Below the pieces are notes generated by a model, which did not search any database, was not told the DNA's origin, and saw only the letters and a list, made by a program, of their open reading frames with translations. A program made the position numbers and the translations under genes. From the NCBI GenBank assembly GCA_031549605.1, contig JAVBPM010000027.1:4929-68928 (forward strand): DNA of 64,000 nt. The letters run 5' to 3'. Positions 17,011 through 26,445 of the stretch are shown piece by piece. Source of the stretch: WRAI01 sp031549605. Its GTDB lineage: Bacteria; Bacillota; Clostridia; Oscillospirales; UBA929. The stretch's first letter is position 1, and each line of letters starts with the position of its first letter.

Positions 17011-18525
17011 ATGAAATATGCCGTTCGCGCTATCGTTGCCATACTTGTCATCGCCGGCTTAGTGGCCGCGGTGGCGATTTTTGGCGATACCATTATGTTT
17101 AAGCTCAACCGATGGCAGGCGGGCAATGCCGTTGAGGACGGCGATGTGTCGCTGGCCATTTCCAAGTATGAGGAGGCGCTTGACTACCGGCCCAAGGACA
17201 CCGGCACGCGGGTTAAGCTGGCGCAGCTCTATCTGCAGAAGGACAACGGCGCGCGCGCGGAAAAAGTGCTGTTTGACGGGCTTAAACTGTTGCCGGGTGA
17301 CACGGCGCTGCTAACGCAGCTGTCGGCCGCTTTTGTGCAGCAGGACAAGCTGTCCGACGCCGTTGAGCTGCTCGATCAGAACAATAGTCTGATTGGCGGA
17401 CTACAGGAACAGCGCCCGCAACTGCTGATTCCCAACGTCGATCCCGGCGTTTACAACAGCGAACAAAATATTACCTTTACACTGCCGGCCGACACGCGCG
17501 TTTACTATTCGACCGACGGCAGCTATCCATCGTCGCTGACTGAGGCGTACAGCCAGCCCATTCATGTGGGCAGTGGCGTCACGACGCTGATGGCGGTGGC
17601 CGTCAATACCGAAGGGCTGGTCGGTGCGCTGTGGCAGGGAGAGTATACGGTGGAGCATGTGGTTATGCCGGTCGACTTTGTCGACGACAATATGGAGGCG
17701 CTCATCCGCAAGACGCTCGATTCGCCGACCGAAGCGCTGTACAGCAATGATCTGTGGGGCATCACTACACTGGACAATACAGGAACCGGTATTATTCCGG
17801 CGTCACTGGACGACTTGCAGTGGTTGACCGGCCTTGAGTCGCTGGTTATTGTGGGCGACGGCACACAGACCTATGACCTGACGTCGCTGAAGACAGTGAC
17901 GGCGCTGTCGAGCCTGACGCTGGACAACTGCAATCTTGACGCCACGGAGTTTGACACCATTGTCAGCTGTGGCTGGCTGACGCAGCTGCGGTTGCCGCGC
18001 AACCATATTACGTCGCTGTCGCCGATTACGGCGCTGACGCGCCTGCAGCTGCTTGACGTCAGTGCCAACAACTTGACCGACATAGCGCCGCTGAGCGGGC
18101 TGACGACGCTGACATCGCTCAACCTCAGCGAAAACACGGTGTCCAGCCTGTCGGCGCTGGGTGGGCTGGTGCATCTGACCTCGCTGGGTCTAAAAGGTTG
18201 CCAGTTGGCCAACCTCAACGCGTTGACACCGCTGGTGGAGTTGGCGGCGCTTGACATCAGTGACAACAGCCTGACCGAGCTGGTGGGGCTGGAAGGGCTG
18301 GCAAAACTGGAAACGCTCAACCTTTCGCACAACAGCGTCGAGCAATTGCAGCCGTTGTCGGGCTTGCCGTCGTTGAAGACGCTGGACATTTCGCTCAACA
18401 AGGTCAAGACTGTGGTGCCGTTATTTCAATGCCGCAATCTCAAGACGGTCAAGGCGTTTGGCAATGACATCACCGACAGTAGCACAACGCTGGTGACAGC
18501 GCCATTTGCGCTTGAGCGCAACTAG
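17011..18525 (+). CDS. Membrane-anchored TPR and leucine-rich-repeat protein
   Basis: A 504-residue protein with an N-terminal membrane segment (about 7-28) and no lipobox. Two or three TPR-like repeats (35-120) follow, then a domain reading Y-Y-S-T-D-G-S-Y-P like chitobiase/CHB_HEX_C (140-205). At least eight internalin-type leucine-rich repeats of about 21-22 residues run from 270 to 490 (L-x-x-L-x-x-L-x-L-x-x-N). It is most likely anchored with the repeats outside. A binding or adhesion role is inferred; no sorting signal is present. The ATG at 17011 follows CAGGAGG; a GTG two codons earlier is too close. Confidence 0.82.
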   Translation: MKYAVRAIVAILVIAGLVAAVAIFGDTIMFKLNRWQAGNAVEDGDVSLAISKYEEALDYRPKDTGTRVKLAQLYLQKDNGARAEKVLFDGLKLLPGDTALLTQLSAAFVQQDKLSDAVELLDQNNSLIGGLQEQRPQLLIPNVDPGVYNSEQNITFTLPADTRVYYSTDGSYPSSLTEAYSQPIHVGSGVTTLMAVAVNTEGLVGALWQGEYTVEHVVMPVDFVDDNMEALIRKTLDSPTEALYSNDLWGITTLDNTGTGIIPASLDDLQWLTGLESLVIVGDGTQTYDLTSLKTVTALSSLTLDNCNLDATEFDTIVSCGWLTQLRLPRNHITSLSPITALTRLQLLDVSANNLTDIAPLSGLTTLTSLNLSENTVSSLSALGGLVHLTSLGLKGCQLANLNALTPLVELAALDISDNSLTELVGLEGLAKLETLNLSHNSVEQLQPLSGLPSLKTLDISLNKVKTVVPLFQCRNLKTVKAFGNDITDSSTTLVTAPFALERN

Positions 18526-18561
18526 CTGTAAATATTTAACATTTATTTAATCTAAATGGTA

Positions 18562-18727
18562 TTGAATGATAACATCTATGGTGTAGAATACAGGTGCCTA
18601 GAGCAAGACAGCCTGTACGCAGTGCGATAGCGAGATAGGTTGTTGTTTTCTTCAATATCATCTTTCTCCTCCACATTCATGCGAAAAAGGGCAGTGACGC
18701 ACACACTGCTCTTTTTCGCAGATTTTT
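18562..18727 (+). ncRNA. Candidate small RNA with anti-Shine-Dalgarno tract
   Basis: A promoter-like pair, TTGAAT (18562-18567) and TAGAAT (18584-18589) with 16-base spacing, would start an RNA near 18596. A strong hairpin (18681-18696 with 18704-18719) followed by ATTTTTA would end it near 18727. No open frame fits. Positions 18661-18672 read as a pyrimidine-rich CUUUCUCCUCC, complementary to a strong ribosome-binding site, as in CU-rich Firmicutes sRNAs. I do not recognise a known family. Promoter and terminator are seen; the regulatory role is inferred. Confidence 0.4.
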
Positions 18728-18793
18728 ATCAGTTTGCTCTTTACTTTTTTTGAAAGCTTGCTATAATAGATAAGCACGTTGTCAACGCGACAC

Positions 18794-18869
18794 GGGCGAT
18801 TAGCTCAGCTGGGAGAGCGCGGCGTTCGCAATGCCGAGGTCAGGGGTTCGATCCCCCTATCGTCCACCA
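18794..18869 (+). tRNA. tRNA-Ala(CGC)
   Basis: A 76-base cloverleaf. The acceptor 7-bp stem contains the G3-U70 pair that marks alanine tRNAs, the anticodon loop is TTCGCAA (anticodon CGC, codon GCG), the T-loop is TTCGATC, and CCA is encoded. A TATAAT lies at 18762-18767. Many Firmicutes read GCG with a UGC anticodon only; a CGC tRNA suits this GC-rich genome. Confidence 0.96.
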
Positions 18870-18915
18870 AAAGAAAAACCTTACAACCCTTCGGTTGTAA
18901 GGTTTTTCTTTTGGT
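18866..18915 (+). terminator. Terminator overlapping the tRNA 3' end
   Basis: A perfect 23-bp inverted repeat (18866-18888 with 18893-18915) with a 4-nt loop. It begins in the encoded ACCA of the tRNA and contains T5 and T4 runs in its 3' arm. It would end tRNA transcription, though the base-paired CCA is unusual. Confidence 0.7.
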
Positions 18916-18994
18916 GCAACAGATGGCTAAAACAGCCCCTATGCTAATATGTTTTAGCGGTTACATGGCTGCGGCTATTTAACTGTTATGCCAG

Positions 18995-19174
18995 ATGGGT
19001 AAGCCATCCGTCCCCAATACGGTACGAGGAATGACACGACTTGGTAATGTCATTGTCGTGTGTAATAATACAGTTGTACACCGTGGGACTTTAGATGCAG
19101 GAATAACTTGGTCAAACATTTTCGGTCGGCAGAATCAAATCAATAACAATGTTTCTGCTACGGGCGCCAGTTGA
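18995..19174 (+). pseudogene. Possible gene remnant, 59-codon frame
   Basis: An open frame of 59 codons reading like the end of a beta-rich protein (R-L-G-N-V-I-V-V near residue 15, D-A-G-I-T-W-S near 34, N-Q-I-N-N-N-V-S-A-T-G-A-S at the end). No ribosome site precedes it. It overlaps the 3' end of the convergent fprA by 17 bases. It may be a leftover of a DNA exchange between the tRNA and fprA; it may equally be chance. The rest of 18916-19157 holds nothing else I can name. Confidence 0.25.
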
Positions 19175-20267
19175 CCTTAACGCTGTCCTCGCGCTGCCAG
19201 CTCATGTCGTCCATGGCCTGTTCGATGATGCCGACGCTTTCGCCGCTCCAGCCGTAGCTGCCAAAGGCGATGCCGGTGCGGTTTTTGGGTGCCAGACCCT
19301 TGACGTAGGTCAGCAGACCGCCGATGGTGGCCATGACGTTGCGGTTGAGTGTCGGCGAGCCGATGGCGATGCGCTGCGCCTCCAGCATGGCGGTGATGGC
19401 CGTTGAAACGTGCGTGTCAGCCATGTTGAGCAGCGTGACGGTCTCGCCGCGCGACTGCGCCTCATCGGCCAACCGCTGAGCCAGCATTTCGGTCGTTTTC
19501 CACATGGTGTCGTAGGCAATCACGGTTTTCTTGGGGTCGGTCTCGTTGTGACTCCAGCTTTGGTAGCGGCTGACAATGTCATCAATGTGCGTGCGCCACA
19601 TAATGCCGTGGCTGGGGCAAATGACGTCAATGTCCAGCTTGCCGACCTGTTCCAGCAGCTTCTGCACCTGCATGCCAAAGGGCAGCACGATGTTGGCGTA
19701 GTAGTCGCGGGTGCGCTCGTCGAGCACTGCCATGCCGAGCTGATCGTCAAAGCGATACTCGCTGGCAATGTGTTGGCCGAAGGCGTCGTTGGAAAAGAGA
19801 ATTTTCAGCTCGGGCATATAGCTGGCCATCGAGTCGGGCCAGTGCACCATCGGCGCGGGCAGAAATTGCAACGATGTGGCGCCGAGACGCAGCGTCTGGC
19901 CCGGCTGCACGATGTTGATGTTGTCCATGCCGTGATAGGCCTTAATAATCTTGGCACCGTTGGCGGTGGCGTAAATCTTGGCCTGCGGCGCCAGCCGCGC
20001 CAGCTCGGGCAGGCTGCCTGAGTGGTCGGGCTCGGCGTGGTTGCTGATGATGTTGTCAATTTTGTCAAAGCCGGTCAGCTGCTTGATGTTGTCCAAAAAC
20101 AGCGGTGTAAACGGCGCTTTGACCGAATCGATGACGGTAATCTGCTCGTCAATGACCAGATAGGCGTTGTAGGTGCTGCCCATGGGCGTCAGATAGCCGT
20201 GGAAATTACGGATGGCGTAATCGTTGACGCCAATCCAGTAGATGTTGTCTTTAATCTTTTGAATCAT
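19158..20267 (-). CDS. FprA-type flavodiiron protein, C-terminally short
   Basis: This 369-residue protein has a metallo-beta-lactamase-like domain with diiron ligands in H-A-E-P-D-H (near 77), L-F-S-N-D-A-F (near 160) and P-S-H-G (near 218). A flavodoxin domain from about 248 has V-I-A-Y-D-T-M-W-K-T-T for FMN. It reduces O2 to water (or NO to N2O), protecting anaerobes. It ends at V-N-W-R-P, where relatives usually carry another 25 or so residues of the last flavodoxin helix, so the C-terminus seems cut. It starts 10 bases after secA with AAGGAG. Confidence 0.9.
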   Translation of the reverse strand: MIQKIKDNIYWIGVNDYAIRNFHGYLTPMGSTYNAYLVIDEQITVIDSVKAPFTPLFLDNIKQLTGFDKIDNIISNHAEPDHSGSLPELARLAPQAKIYATANGAKIIKAYHGMDNINIVQPGQTLRLGATSLQFLPAPMVHWPDSMASYMPELKILFSNDAFGQHIASEYRFDDQLGMAVLDERTRDYYANIVLPFGMQVQKLLEQVGKLDIDVICPSHGIMWRTHIDDIVSRYQSWSHNETDPKKTVIAYDTMWKTTEMLAQRLADEAQSRGETVTLLNMADTHVSTAITAMLEAQRIAIGSPTLNRNVMATIGGLLTYVKGLAPKNRTGIAFGSYGWSGESVGIIEQAMDDMSWQREDSVKVNWRP

Positions 20268-20277
20268 TGTGTGCTCC

Positions 20278-23031
20278 TTACTCTTGGGCGCTGCCGCTCT
20301 CCATGCCGCAGCATTTCTTGTATTTCTTTCCGCTGCCGCACGGGCAGGGGTCGTTGCGTCCCACCTTTTGCGCCTTGCGCACGGTGGTGTTCTTCACGCG
20401 CTCGCCGCCGAGACTGGCGCCGGTGACCTTGGCCACCTGCTCGCGCTTGGGCGCTTCGGGCGTGCGCAGCTCGGCCAAAAAGACGGTGCGAACCGTGTTT
20501 TCGCGAATGGAATTAATCATCTCGTCAAACAGCTCAAAGCCCTCCTGCTTGTAGGCGACGACCGGGTCGGTCTGGGCGTAGGCGCGCAGGCCAATGCCCT
20601 TGCGCAACTCGTCCATGGCATCGATATGGTCCATCCAATAGCTGTCGACGGTGCGCAACAGCACGACACGCTCCAGCTCGCGCATGAGCGGCTCGGTGAT
20701 GCGCAGTTCCTTGGCGTGGTAGGTGTTGTGCGCCGCGTCCTTGACGGCGTCAATAATGTCCTGGTCATCAACCTTGTTTTCGTCAAACTGGCCGGCGGTC
20801 AGCTGTCCGGCCGGGTAGAGCATGCCGTTGAACGGGTTAATCGCACGCGCCAGCTGCTCCGCGCTTTCAAAATAGTGCTTTTCGCCCAGCTCGCTCTTGA
20901 CCGTGCGCTCAATCCACTCGTCGGTCATGGCGGTGATGTTGTCGCGCACATCGTCGCCGTCGAGCACCTTTTTGCGCTGGCCGTAGATAATCTCACGCTG
21001 GCGGTTCATGACGTCGTCGTATTGCAGCACGTGCTTACGCGTCTGGAAGTTGCGCGATTCGACGTTCTTCTGCGCGCCTTCGATGCGGTTGGTCAGCATT
21101 TTGTTTTCAATGGGCGTGTCCTCGTCAAAGCCGAGGCGCTCCATCAGCCCGGTGACGCGGTCGGTGCCGAATAGACGCATGAGGTCGTCGTCGAGCGCGA
21201 GGAAGAAGCGCGATTGACCCGGGTCGCCCTGGCGACCGGCGCGGCCGCGCAGCTGGTTGTCGATGCGGCGGCTCTCGTGGCGCTCGGTGCCGATGATGAA
21301 CAAGCCGCCGGCGGCGCGCACACGGTCGGCCTCGTCGGCGATGGCCTTCTTGTGGGTGGCCAGCTGCTGCTGGTAGAACTCGCGCGCTTTGAGAATCTCC
21401 CCATTGTCGGTCTCGGCAAAGCCGATGGCCTCGACGTAGGCCTCCTCAGGCAGATTGAGCTTTTTCAGCTCGGCGCGCGCCATAAACTCGGCGTTACCGC
21501 CCAGCAGAATATCGGTACCACGACCTGCCATGTTGGTGGCAATGGTGACCGCGCCGTAGTGACCCGCCTGCGCCACAATTTCGGCCTCTTTTTCGTGGTG
21601 CTTGGCGTTCAGCACGACGTGCTTGATGCCGCGCTTTTTCAGCGCCGAGGAAAGCGACTCGCTCTTGTCAATGCTGATGGTACCGACAAGCACCGGCTGG
21701 CCCTTTTCATGGCACTCCTCAATTTGGTTGAGGATCGCGCGCGTTTTGCCGGCCTGATTTTTGTAGACCGAGTCGGGCAAATCCTCGCGCACCATCGGCT
21801 TGTTGGTGGGAATTTCAATGACATCCAGCTTGTAGATGGCCTGAAACTCCTCGGCCTCGGTCGTTGCCGTACCCGTCATGCCCGACAGCTTGTCGTAGAG
21901 ACGGAAGTAGTTCTGGAAGGTAATCGTGGCCAGTGTTTTGGACTCGTGCTCGACCTTGACGCGCTCCTTGGCCTCAATGGCCTGGTGCAAGCCCTCGGAA
22001 TAGCGGCGGCCAAACATCAGACGGCCGGTAAATTCGTCGACGATGATGACCTCGCCGTCCTTGACGACGTAGTCGGTGTCGCGGTGCATGACGCCGCGCG
22101 CGCGACTGGCCAAATTGATGTGGTGCAGCAGCGTTGTATTTTCGCCGTCGGCGAGGTTTTCTACGGCAAAGGCCTTTTCGGCCTTGGCCATGCCGCTGGG
22201 CGTCAGTGTGGCCGAGCGCGCTTTTTCATCGACCACGTAGTCGCCTTCGATGTCGTCCTGATCCTCTTTGGCCTCCAGCGTGCGCACGACGGTTTTACGC
22301 AGACCGGCGACAAAGCGGTCGGCCTGCTCATACAGCGCCGTCGATTTTTCGCCTTGGCCGCTGATAATCAGCGGTGTGCGCGCCTCGTCGATGAGGATAG
22401 AGTCGACCTCGTCAACAATCGAGAAGTTGTGACCGCGCTGCACCATGTTCTCCTTATAAATAGCCATGTTGTCGCGCAGGTAGTCAAAGCCGAACTCGTT
22501 GTTGGTGCCATAGGTAATATCGGCGTCGTAGGCGGCCTTGCGCGCCTCACCGGTCACGCCGTGCACAACCAGACCGACGGTCAGGCCGAGGAAGCGGTAG
22601 AGGTTGCCCATCCACTCGCTTTGAAACTTGGCGAGGTAATCGTTGACGGTGACCACGTGCACACCCTTGCCGGACAACGCGTTGAGGTAGGCGGGCAGTG
22701 TGGCGACCAGCGTCTTGCCTTCGCCCGTCTTCATTTCAGCGATACGGCCCTGATGCAGCACGATGCCGCCGATAATTTGCACGCGGAAGGGCCGCATACC
22801 CAGCACGCGGTGCGACGCCTCGCGGCAGACGGCAAAAGCCTCGGGCAGAATGTCGTCGGTCGTCTCGCCGTTTTGTAGACGCTGCTTAAACTGTTCGGTC
22901 ATGCCGCGCAGCTCGGCGTCGGTCAGCGCCTTAAATTTAGCCTCCAACGCCTCAACGGCATCGGCAATGGGGGTAATCCGTTTCAGCTCACGATTGCTGT
23001 GCGTGCCGAAAACGGCGGTAAAAATGCTCAT
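20278..23031 (-). CDS. secA: Protein translocase ATPase SecA
   Basis: The motor of the Sec pathway, which drives unfolded preproteins through SecYEG. The protein is 917 residues. DEAD-motor motifs include M-K-T-G-E-G-K-T (Walker A), V-D-E-V-D-S (Walker B) and N-M-A-G-R-G-T-D. The C-terminal zinc-binding tail C-P-C-G-S-G-K-K-Y-K-K-C-C binds SecB or ribosomes. The start at 23031 follows AAGGAGGA; the frame is open 45 codons further up but that covers the promoter at 23073-23100. fprA follows in the same transcript. The prfB gene often found after secA is absent. Confidence 0.97.
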   Translation of the reverse strand: MSIFTAVFGTHSNRELKRITPIADAVEALEAKFKALTDAELRGMTEQFKQRLQNGETTDDILPEAFAVCREASHRVLGMRPFRVQIIGGIVLHQGRIAEMKTGEGKTLVATLPAYLNALSGKGVHVVTVNDYLAKFQSEWMGNLYRFLGLTVGLVVHGVTGEARKAAYDADITYGTNNEFGFDYLRDNMAIYKENMVQRGHNFSIVDEVDSILIDEARTPLIISGQGEKSTALYEQADRFVAGLRKTVVRTLEAKEDQDDIEGDYVVDEKARSATLTPSGMAKAEKAFAVENLADGENTTLLHHINLASRARGVMHRDTDYVVKDGEVIIVDEFTGRLMFGRRYSEGLHQAIEAKERVKVEHESKTLATITFQNYFRLYDKLSGMTGTATTEAEEFQAIYKLDVIEIPTNKPMVREDLPDSVYKNQAGKTRAILNQIEECHEKGQPVLVGTISIDKSESLSSALKKRGIKHVVLNAKHHEKEAEIVAQAGHYGAVTIATNMAGRGTDILLGGNAEFMARAELKKLNLPEEAYVEAIGFAETDNGEILKAREFYQQQLATHKKAIADEADRVRAAGGLFIIGTERHESRRIDNQLRGRAGRQGDPGQSRFFLALDDDLMRLFGTDRVTGLMERLGFDEDTPIENKMLTNRIEGAQKNVESRNFQTRKHVLQYDDVMNRQREIIYGQRKKVLDGDDVRDNITAMTDEWIERTVKSELGEKHYFESAEQLARAINPFNGMLYPAGQLTAGQFDENKVDDQDIIDAVKDAAHNTYHAKELRITEPLMRELERVVLLRTVDSYWMDHIDAMDELRKGIGLRAYAQTDPVVAYKQEGFELFDEMINSIRENTVRTVFLAELRTPEAPKREQVAKVTGASLGGERVKNTTVRKAQKVGRNDPCPCGSGKKYKKCCGMESGSAQE

Positions 23032-23072
23032 AGCTACTATTCCTCCTTGCAAGCACCAAATGCTCAACGTAC

Positions 23073-23100
23073 AGTATACCACGTTTTGGCAGTCTTGCAA
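23073..23100 (-). promoter_or_regulatory. Promoter of secA-fprA
   Basis: On the minus strand TTGCAA (23100-23095) and TATACT (23078-23073), 16-base spacer. Confidence 0.65.
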
Positions 23101-23215
23101 CAGAAAGTAAATGGGGTCAATCTTTGCATAATGAAAAAATGTGCAAAAAAATGATGTATAGTTCAATATATGGCGTTAAACTACAATTTGCATACGGTTA
23201 TTTGCGGAGTTTTCT

Positions 23216-23243
23216 TTGACATTCTGCTATGACCTGCTATAAT
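23216..23243 (+). promoter_or_regulatory. Promoter of the ABC transporter operon
   Basis: TTGACA (23216-23221) and TATAAT (23238-23243), both perfect, with a 16-base spacer. The rest of 23101-23321 is AT-rich with no gene. Confidence 0.85.
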
Positions 23244-23321
23244 AAAAGAAAAGCCCAAAACCAGACTTTTGAGCCGCGCCAATATTGCCACACAAGCGCT
23301 AGAAAAAGGTAGGTTTCTATC

Positions 23322-25559
23322 ATGAAACTGTTCAAAAGAATAGCGGCAACCCTATGCGCCTCGTTGTTTTGCCTTATGGCCGGTTGCGGTCAAAAGGTGC
23401 CTGCGCCGTCGCCGTCCCCGTCTGCATCTGCGGACGGGGACGCCCCGGTCTACTTTACCGAAGCGCCGATGCCCACCACGCCTTCGGGCGAAATCCTGCG
23501 CATTTTGGGTGAGGTAGAAAACGGGTATGTAGTGGAATTTCTCGCCACGACCGACAGCGGATTTGGCGAAGTACACATTGGAACCGTCGATGACGGCTTG
23601 GGCGGCTTTCAGTCACGCCTTTCTCAAGACTTGGGGGTTGTGACCTCGTCACTGGACAAGCAGGGCCAGCTCTATGTTATCGACTTCATGAAAACGCTGC
23701 ACATCTTCGACAAGCAGTTTGCCCCGGTGAAGCAGATTGACTTGTCGGCGATTTCTGAACTCAGAGAAGAATTTGTCAACATGCCACCCATTGTGGTGGA
23801 CAATCAGCTCTGGCTGATGACGCATGATGGCTATGTGCTGCTTGGCCAAGACGGCAAAGTGGCCGCTTCCGGAAAGTTGCCGATAGACGGCGACAGGTTG
23901 GGCGTTGTGACCGACGGGCACGACCTCTATGTCGCGTCCGGAAACAGTCAGCGGCGAAGCCTGAAAAAAGTAAAGGCCGTTGACGCGTCTGTTGAATGGG
24001 AAACGGAGATTGCCGCCAAAGACAGCTACAAAACAATGACTTTTGATGCAACCAACAAGCAAATACTCGTGTTGTCGGGCGACAGCATTTTGACTTACGG
24101 CGTCGACGGCTCCGAGCAGGGGCAGTTGCTTGATTTTACCGATCGCGACCTCTATAGAACCGAACGCACTAAGGCGCAGGAAGACGCCGTGGCAGTTTTC
24201 AACCAGCTGTACATCTCGCCGACCTCCGACCTGATGATTACCGCCAGTTTCTACGCGGAAGACAGCTTTGAGCTGCACGGCTGGCGCTACACCCGCATTG
24301 AAGGCGATGAGGCGCGTCAATTGATGGCCGCCGAGCAGGCCAAGACAAATGCCAAAACAAAGCTGAGCGTGCTGCTTCCTTACCCCAACTATACGGCCGA
24401 TTATGTCGCACAGTTGATGGAGGCTAACCATCCCGATGTCGATGTTGTGTTTACCTACATCAGCGAAACCAGCGACATTGCGCCCGAGGATTGCACCCAG
24501 CGCGTAAACACGTTGGTGCTGACGGAAAAAGCCAGCTTTGACGTGATGTTCACGCAACTCCTGCCCTATACCACCTATATAAAAAAGGGGGTACTGACCA
24601 ACATTGACCAGCTCAAGGGTACGTCGGCATTGTCGGACGACAGCCGTTTCTACACCAACATGATTGACGCCTGCCGTCAGGACGGTGCGCTCTATTTTCT
24701 GCCGATACGCGCCTCCTTTGAAACGCTGTGCGTTCCGAAAACGGCCGACATCGCCCGAGAGGTCATGGAAAAGCAGGGCAAGCTGACTTGGCGGGAGCTG
24801 ATTGACCTGCTGGGCACGGGCAATCAGCGTCGGCTCATTACCCGGTGGAACCCCTTTGTCGACGATGTGCGGCTCTACTATCCACGGCCGTATTATGAGT
24901 ATTTGAGGAGAATTCTTCAGGGTGAGAATTTGGACGATCAACTCAAGGAGGCGCTGGAAATAGCGCACTTGATGAGCCGCGACGAGCTGTATACGCCCAC
25001 AGTCGAGGACGGCGTATTCACCTTTCTGTTTTCGGCCGATGTGAGCAACGGGATGGGTTTGTTTGATTACCTCAAGAGCCACCACATCACCAATGCGCCG
25101 AGCGTGGAAAGCTCTGCCAACGGCTTTTATTTACAGGAGTCGCTTGCGATTATGGCGTCCTCGACCCAAAAGGAGCTGGCGCTTGCGTTTATCTGCTGTT
25201 ACATGGAAAATATGAACGCCGACGACTCCATCTCACGCAACGACGCCACGCAGCTGAAGCGGAACCTGACGTCCAGTATGACGGATGGGAGCTATCAAAC
25301 GCTCGACGCTCCGATTCGGCAGACCATCAGCGAGAAGGGAGACCAGCTTGTCGTCACGGCCGAGGACTTGGCCGAGCGGGACCGCATTGTGGCCGAACAC
25401 ACGGCCGCGAAGGAGGCGCTTAATACCGCTTACATCGGCGACAACAGCCTATACGCCAGCATTGAGCAGGTCGTCGACAGCTATTGCGGCGGTGGCATGA
25501 GCGTTGACGCGGCCGTCAGTGCCATTAAGGATAAAATCTGGTTCTATGCTAACGAGTAA
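23322..25559 (+). CDS. ABC transporter substrate-binding lipoprotein with extra N-terminal domain
   Basis: This 745-residue lipoprotein has lipobox L-M-A-G-C (Cys22) followed by a Ser/Pro-rich linker. Residues 45-335 form a beta-strand-rich region like a propeller (Y-V-I-D-F-M-K-T-L-H-I-F, A-T-N-K-Q-I-L-V-L). A family 1 (sugar-type) solute-binding domain follows from about 340 (Y-P-N-Y-T-A-D-Y-V to Y-I-T... near 700). Normal binding proteins of this class have about 400-550 residues, so the N-terminal domain is an addition. It overlaps the first permease gene by 14 bases. Substrate unknown; an oligosaccharide or other carbohydrate is inferred from the permease types. Confidence 0.82.
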   Translation: MKLFKRIAATLCASLFCLMAGCGQKVPAPSPSPSASADGDAPVYFTEAPMPTTPSGEILRILGEVENGYVVEFLATTDSGFGEVHIGTVDDGLGGFQSRLSQDLGVVTSSLDKQGQLYVIDFMKTLHIFDKQFAPVKQIDLSAISELREEFVNMPPIVVDNQLWLMTHDGYVLLGQDGKVAASGKLPIDGDRLGVVTDGHDLYVASGNSQRRSLKKVKAVDASVEWETEIAAKDSYKTMTFDATNKQILVLSGDSILTYGVDGSEQGQLLDFTDRDLYRTERTKAQEDAVAVFNQLYISPTSDLMITASFYAEDSFELHGWRYTRIEGDEARQLMAAEQAKTNAKTKLSVLLPYPNYTADYVAQLMEANHPDVDVVFTYISETSDIAPEDCTQRVNTLVLTEKASFDVMFTQLLPYTTYIKKGVLTNIDQLKGTSALSDDSRFYTNMIDACRQDGALYFLPIRASFETLCVPKTADIAREVMEKQGKLTWRELIDLLGTGNQRRLITRWNPFVDDVRLYYPRPYYEYLRRILQGENLDDQLKEALEIAHLMSRDELYTPTVEDGVFTFLFSADVSNGMGLFDYLKSHHITNAPSVESSANGFYLQESLAIMASSTQKELALAFICCYMENMNADDSISRNDATQLKRNLTSSMTDGSYQTLDAPIRQTISEKGDQLVVTAEDLAERDRIVAEHTAAKEALNTAYIGDNSLYASIEQVVDSYCGGGMSVDAAVSAIKDKIWFYANE

Positions 25560-26445
25560 AAAAGCGCCGACAGGCGTATTGCGCAAGGCAAAGCCGACAC
25601 GCAGGAGCAAAGCCGCCACGGCGGTTTTCGCCCTGTGTTTTACCGGCTTTGCCTTTTTCTATCTGTTTCCGTTAATCATCGGCACTTACTGGAGTCTAAC
25701 CGATATTTTACCCGACCACGAGTTTGTTCTTTTCAAGCATTACAAGGCGCTATTTGCCTCGCCCGTTTTTGTCACGGCGCTGATCAATACGGTTGTGTTT
25801 ACCGTATTGGCGCTCGTGTTCATCACGGTCTTTTCCTTTGGCATTTCCTATCTGCTGGTGTTTAAGCAGAAAGGGTCGCTGGGCAAGGCAACGCTGCTGG
25901 CGCTGCCTATCGTCATTCCGTCGGTGGCCATTTCGGCGGTGTGGCAGATGCTGTTTCACCACAAGGGCTATTTCAATGGGCTTGTCCATCTGGTCGGCGG
26001 CCAGGGCAACGCCGACATCCTGTCGGGCGCGTGGCTTTATCTGCCGCTGCTGCTGCTATTTCTTTGGAAATACGCCGGCTTTTCCATTCTGATTTACTGT
26101 ATGGCCTTTCTCAAAATGCCCAAGGAGTATGTGGAAATCCACCGTCTGGAGGGCGGCGGCAGCTGGTCGCTGATGCGGCGTGTGCTCTGGCCCTACCTGT
26201 TCCCGCAGGTGGTGTTTACGCTGGTGCTCAACCTCTTTTTCTCAGCCAACATCTTCCGCGAGACGTACGCCGTGTGGAAGGATTATCCGCCCCGGCAGCT
26301 GTACATGCTGCAAAACTACATCTTCAATAATTTTCAAAAGCTGGAGTACGAGCGTGCGCTGGCCGCGTCGGTTATCCTCATCGCCTTGATTGCCGCCTTT
26401 ATTAGCCTGCTGTTTTGGATTGAACGGAGGTGGTGGCGTCAATGA
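25546..26445 (+). CDS. ABC transporter permease, MalF/UgpA-type
   Basis: A 299-residue protein with six membrane segments. The cytoplasmic EAA loop (E-Y-V-E-I-H-R-L-E-G-G-G near 195-206) docks the ATPase. The ATG at 25546 is inside the end of the binding-protein gene; an earlier in-frame ATG lacks support. It forms a heterodimer with the next permease, with which it shares an ATGA stop/start. Confidence 0.88.
   Translation: MLTSKKAPTGVLRKAKPTRRSKAATAVFALCFTGFAFFYLFPLIIGTYWSLTDILPDHEFVLFKHYKALFASPVFVTALINTVVFTVLALVFITVFSFGISYLLVFKQKGSLGKATLLALPIVIPSVAISAVWQMLFHHKGYFNGLVHLVGGQGNADILSGAWLYLPLLLLFLWKYAGFSILIYCMAFLKMPKEYVEIHRLEGGGSWSLMRRVLWPYLFPQVVFTLVLNLFFSANIFRETYAVWKDYPPRQLYMLQNYIFNNFQKLEYERALAASVILIALIAAFISLLFWIERRWWRQ

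Noticed and set aside
18562..18727. 6S, SRP or tmRNA at this site
   Set aside because: No long closing stem, SRP tetraloop or tRNA-like ends.
21214..22878. 554-codon open frame opposite secA
   Set aside because: Antisense shadow of a GC-rich gene; secA on the other strand is unmistakable.
23649..25085. 478-codon open frame opposite the binding-protein gene
   Set aside because: Shadow frame; the lipoprotein on the plus strand has signal peptide, ribosome site and operon context.
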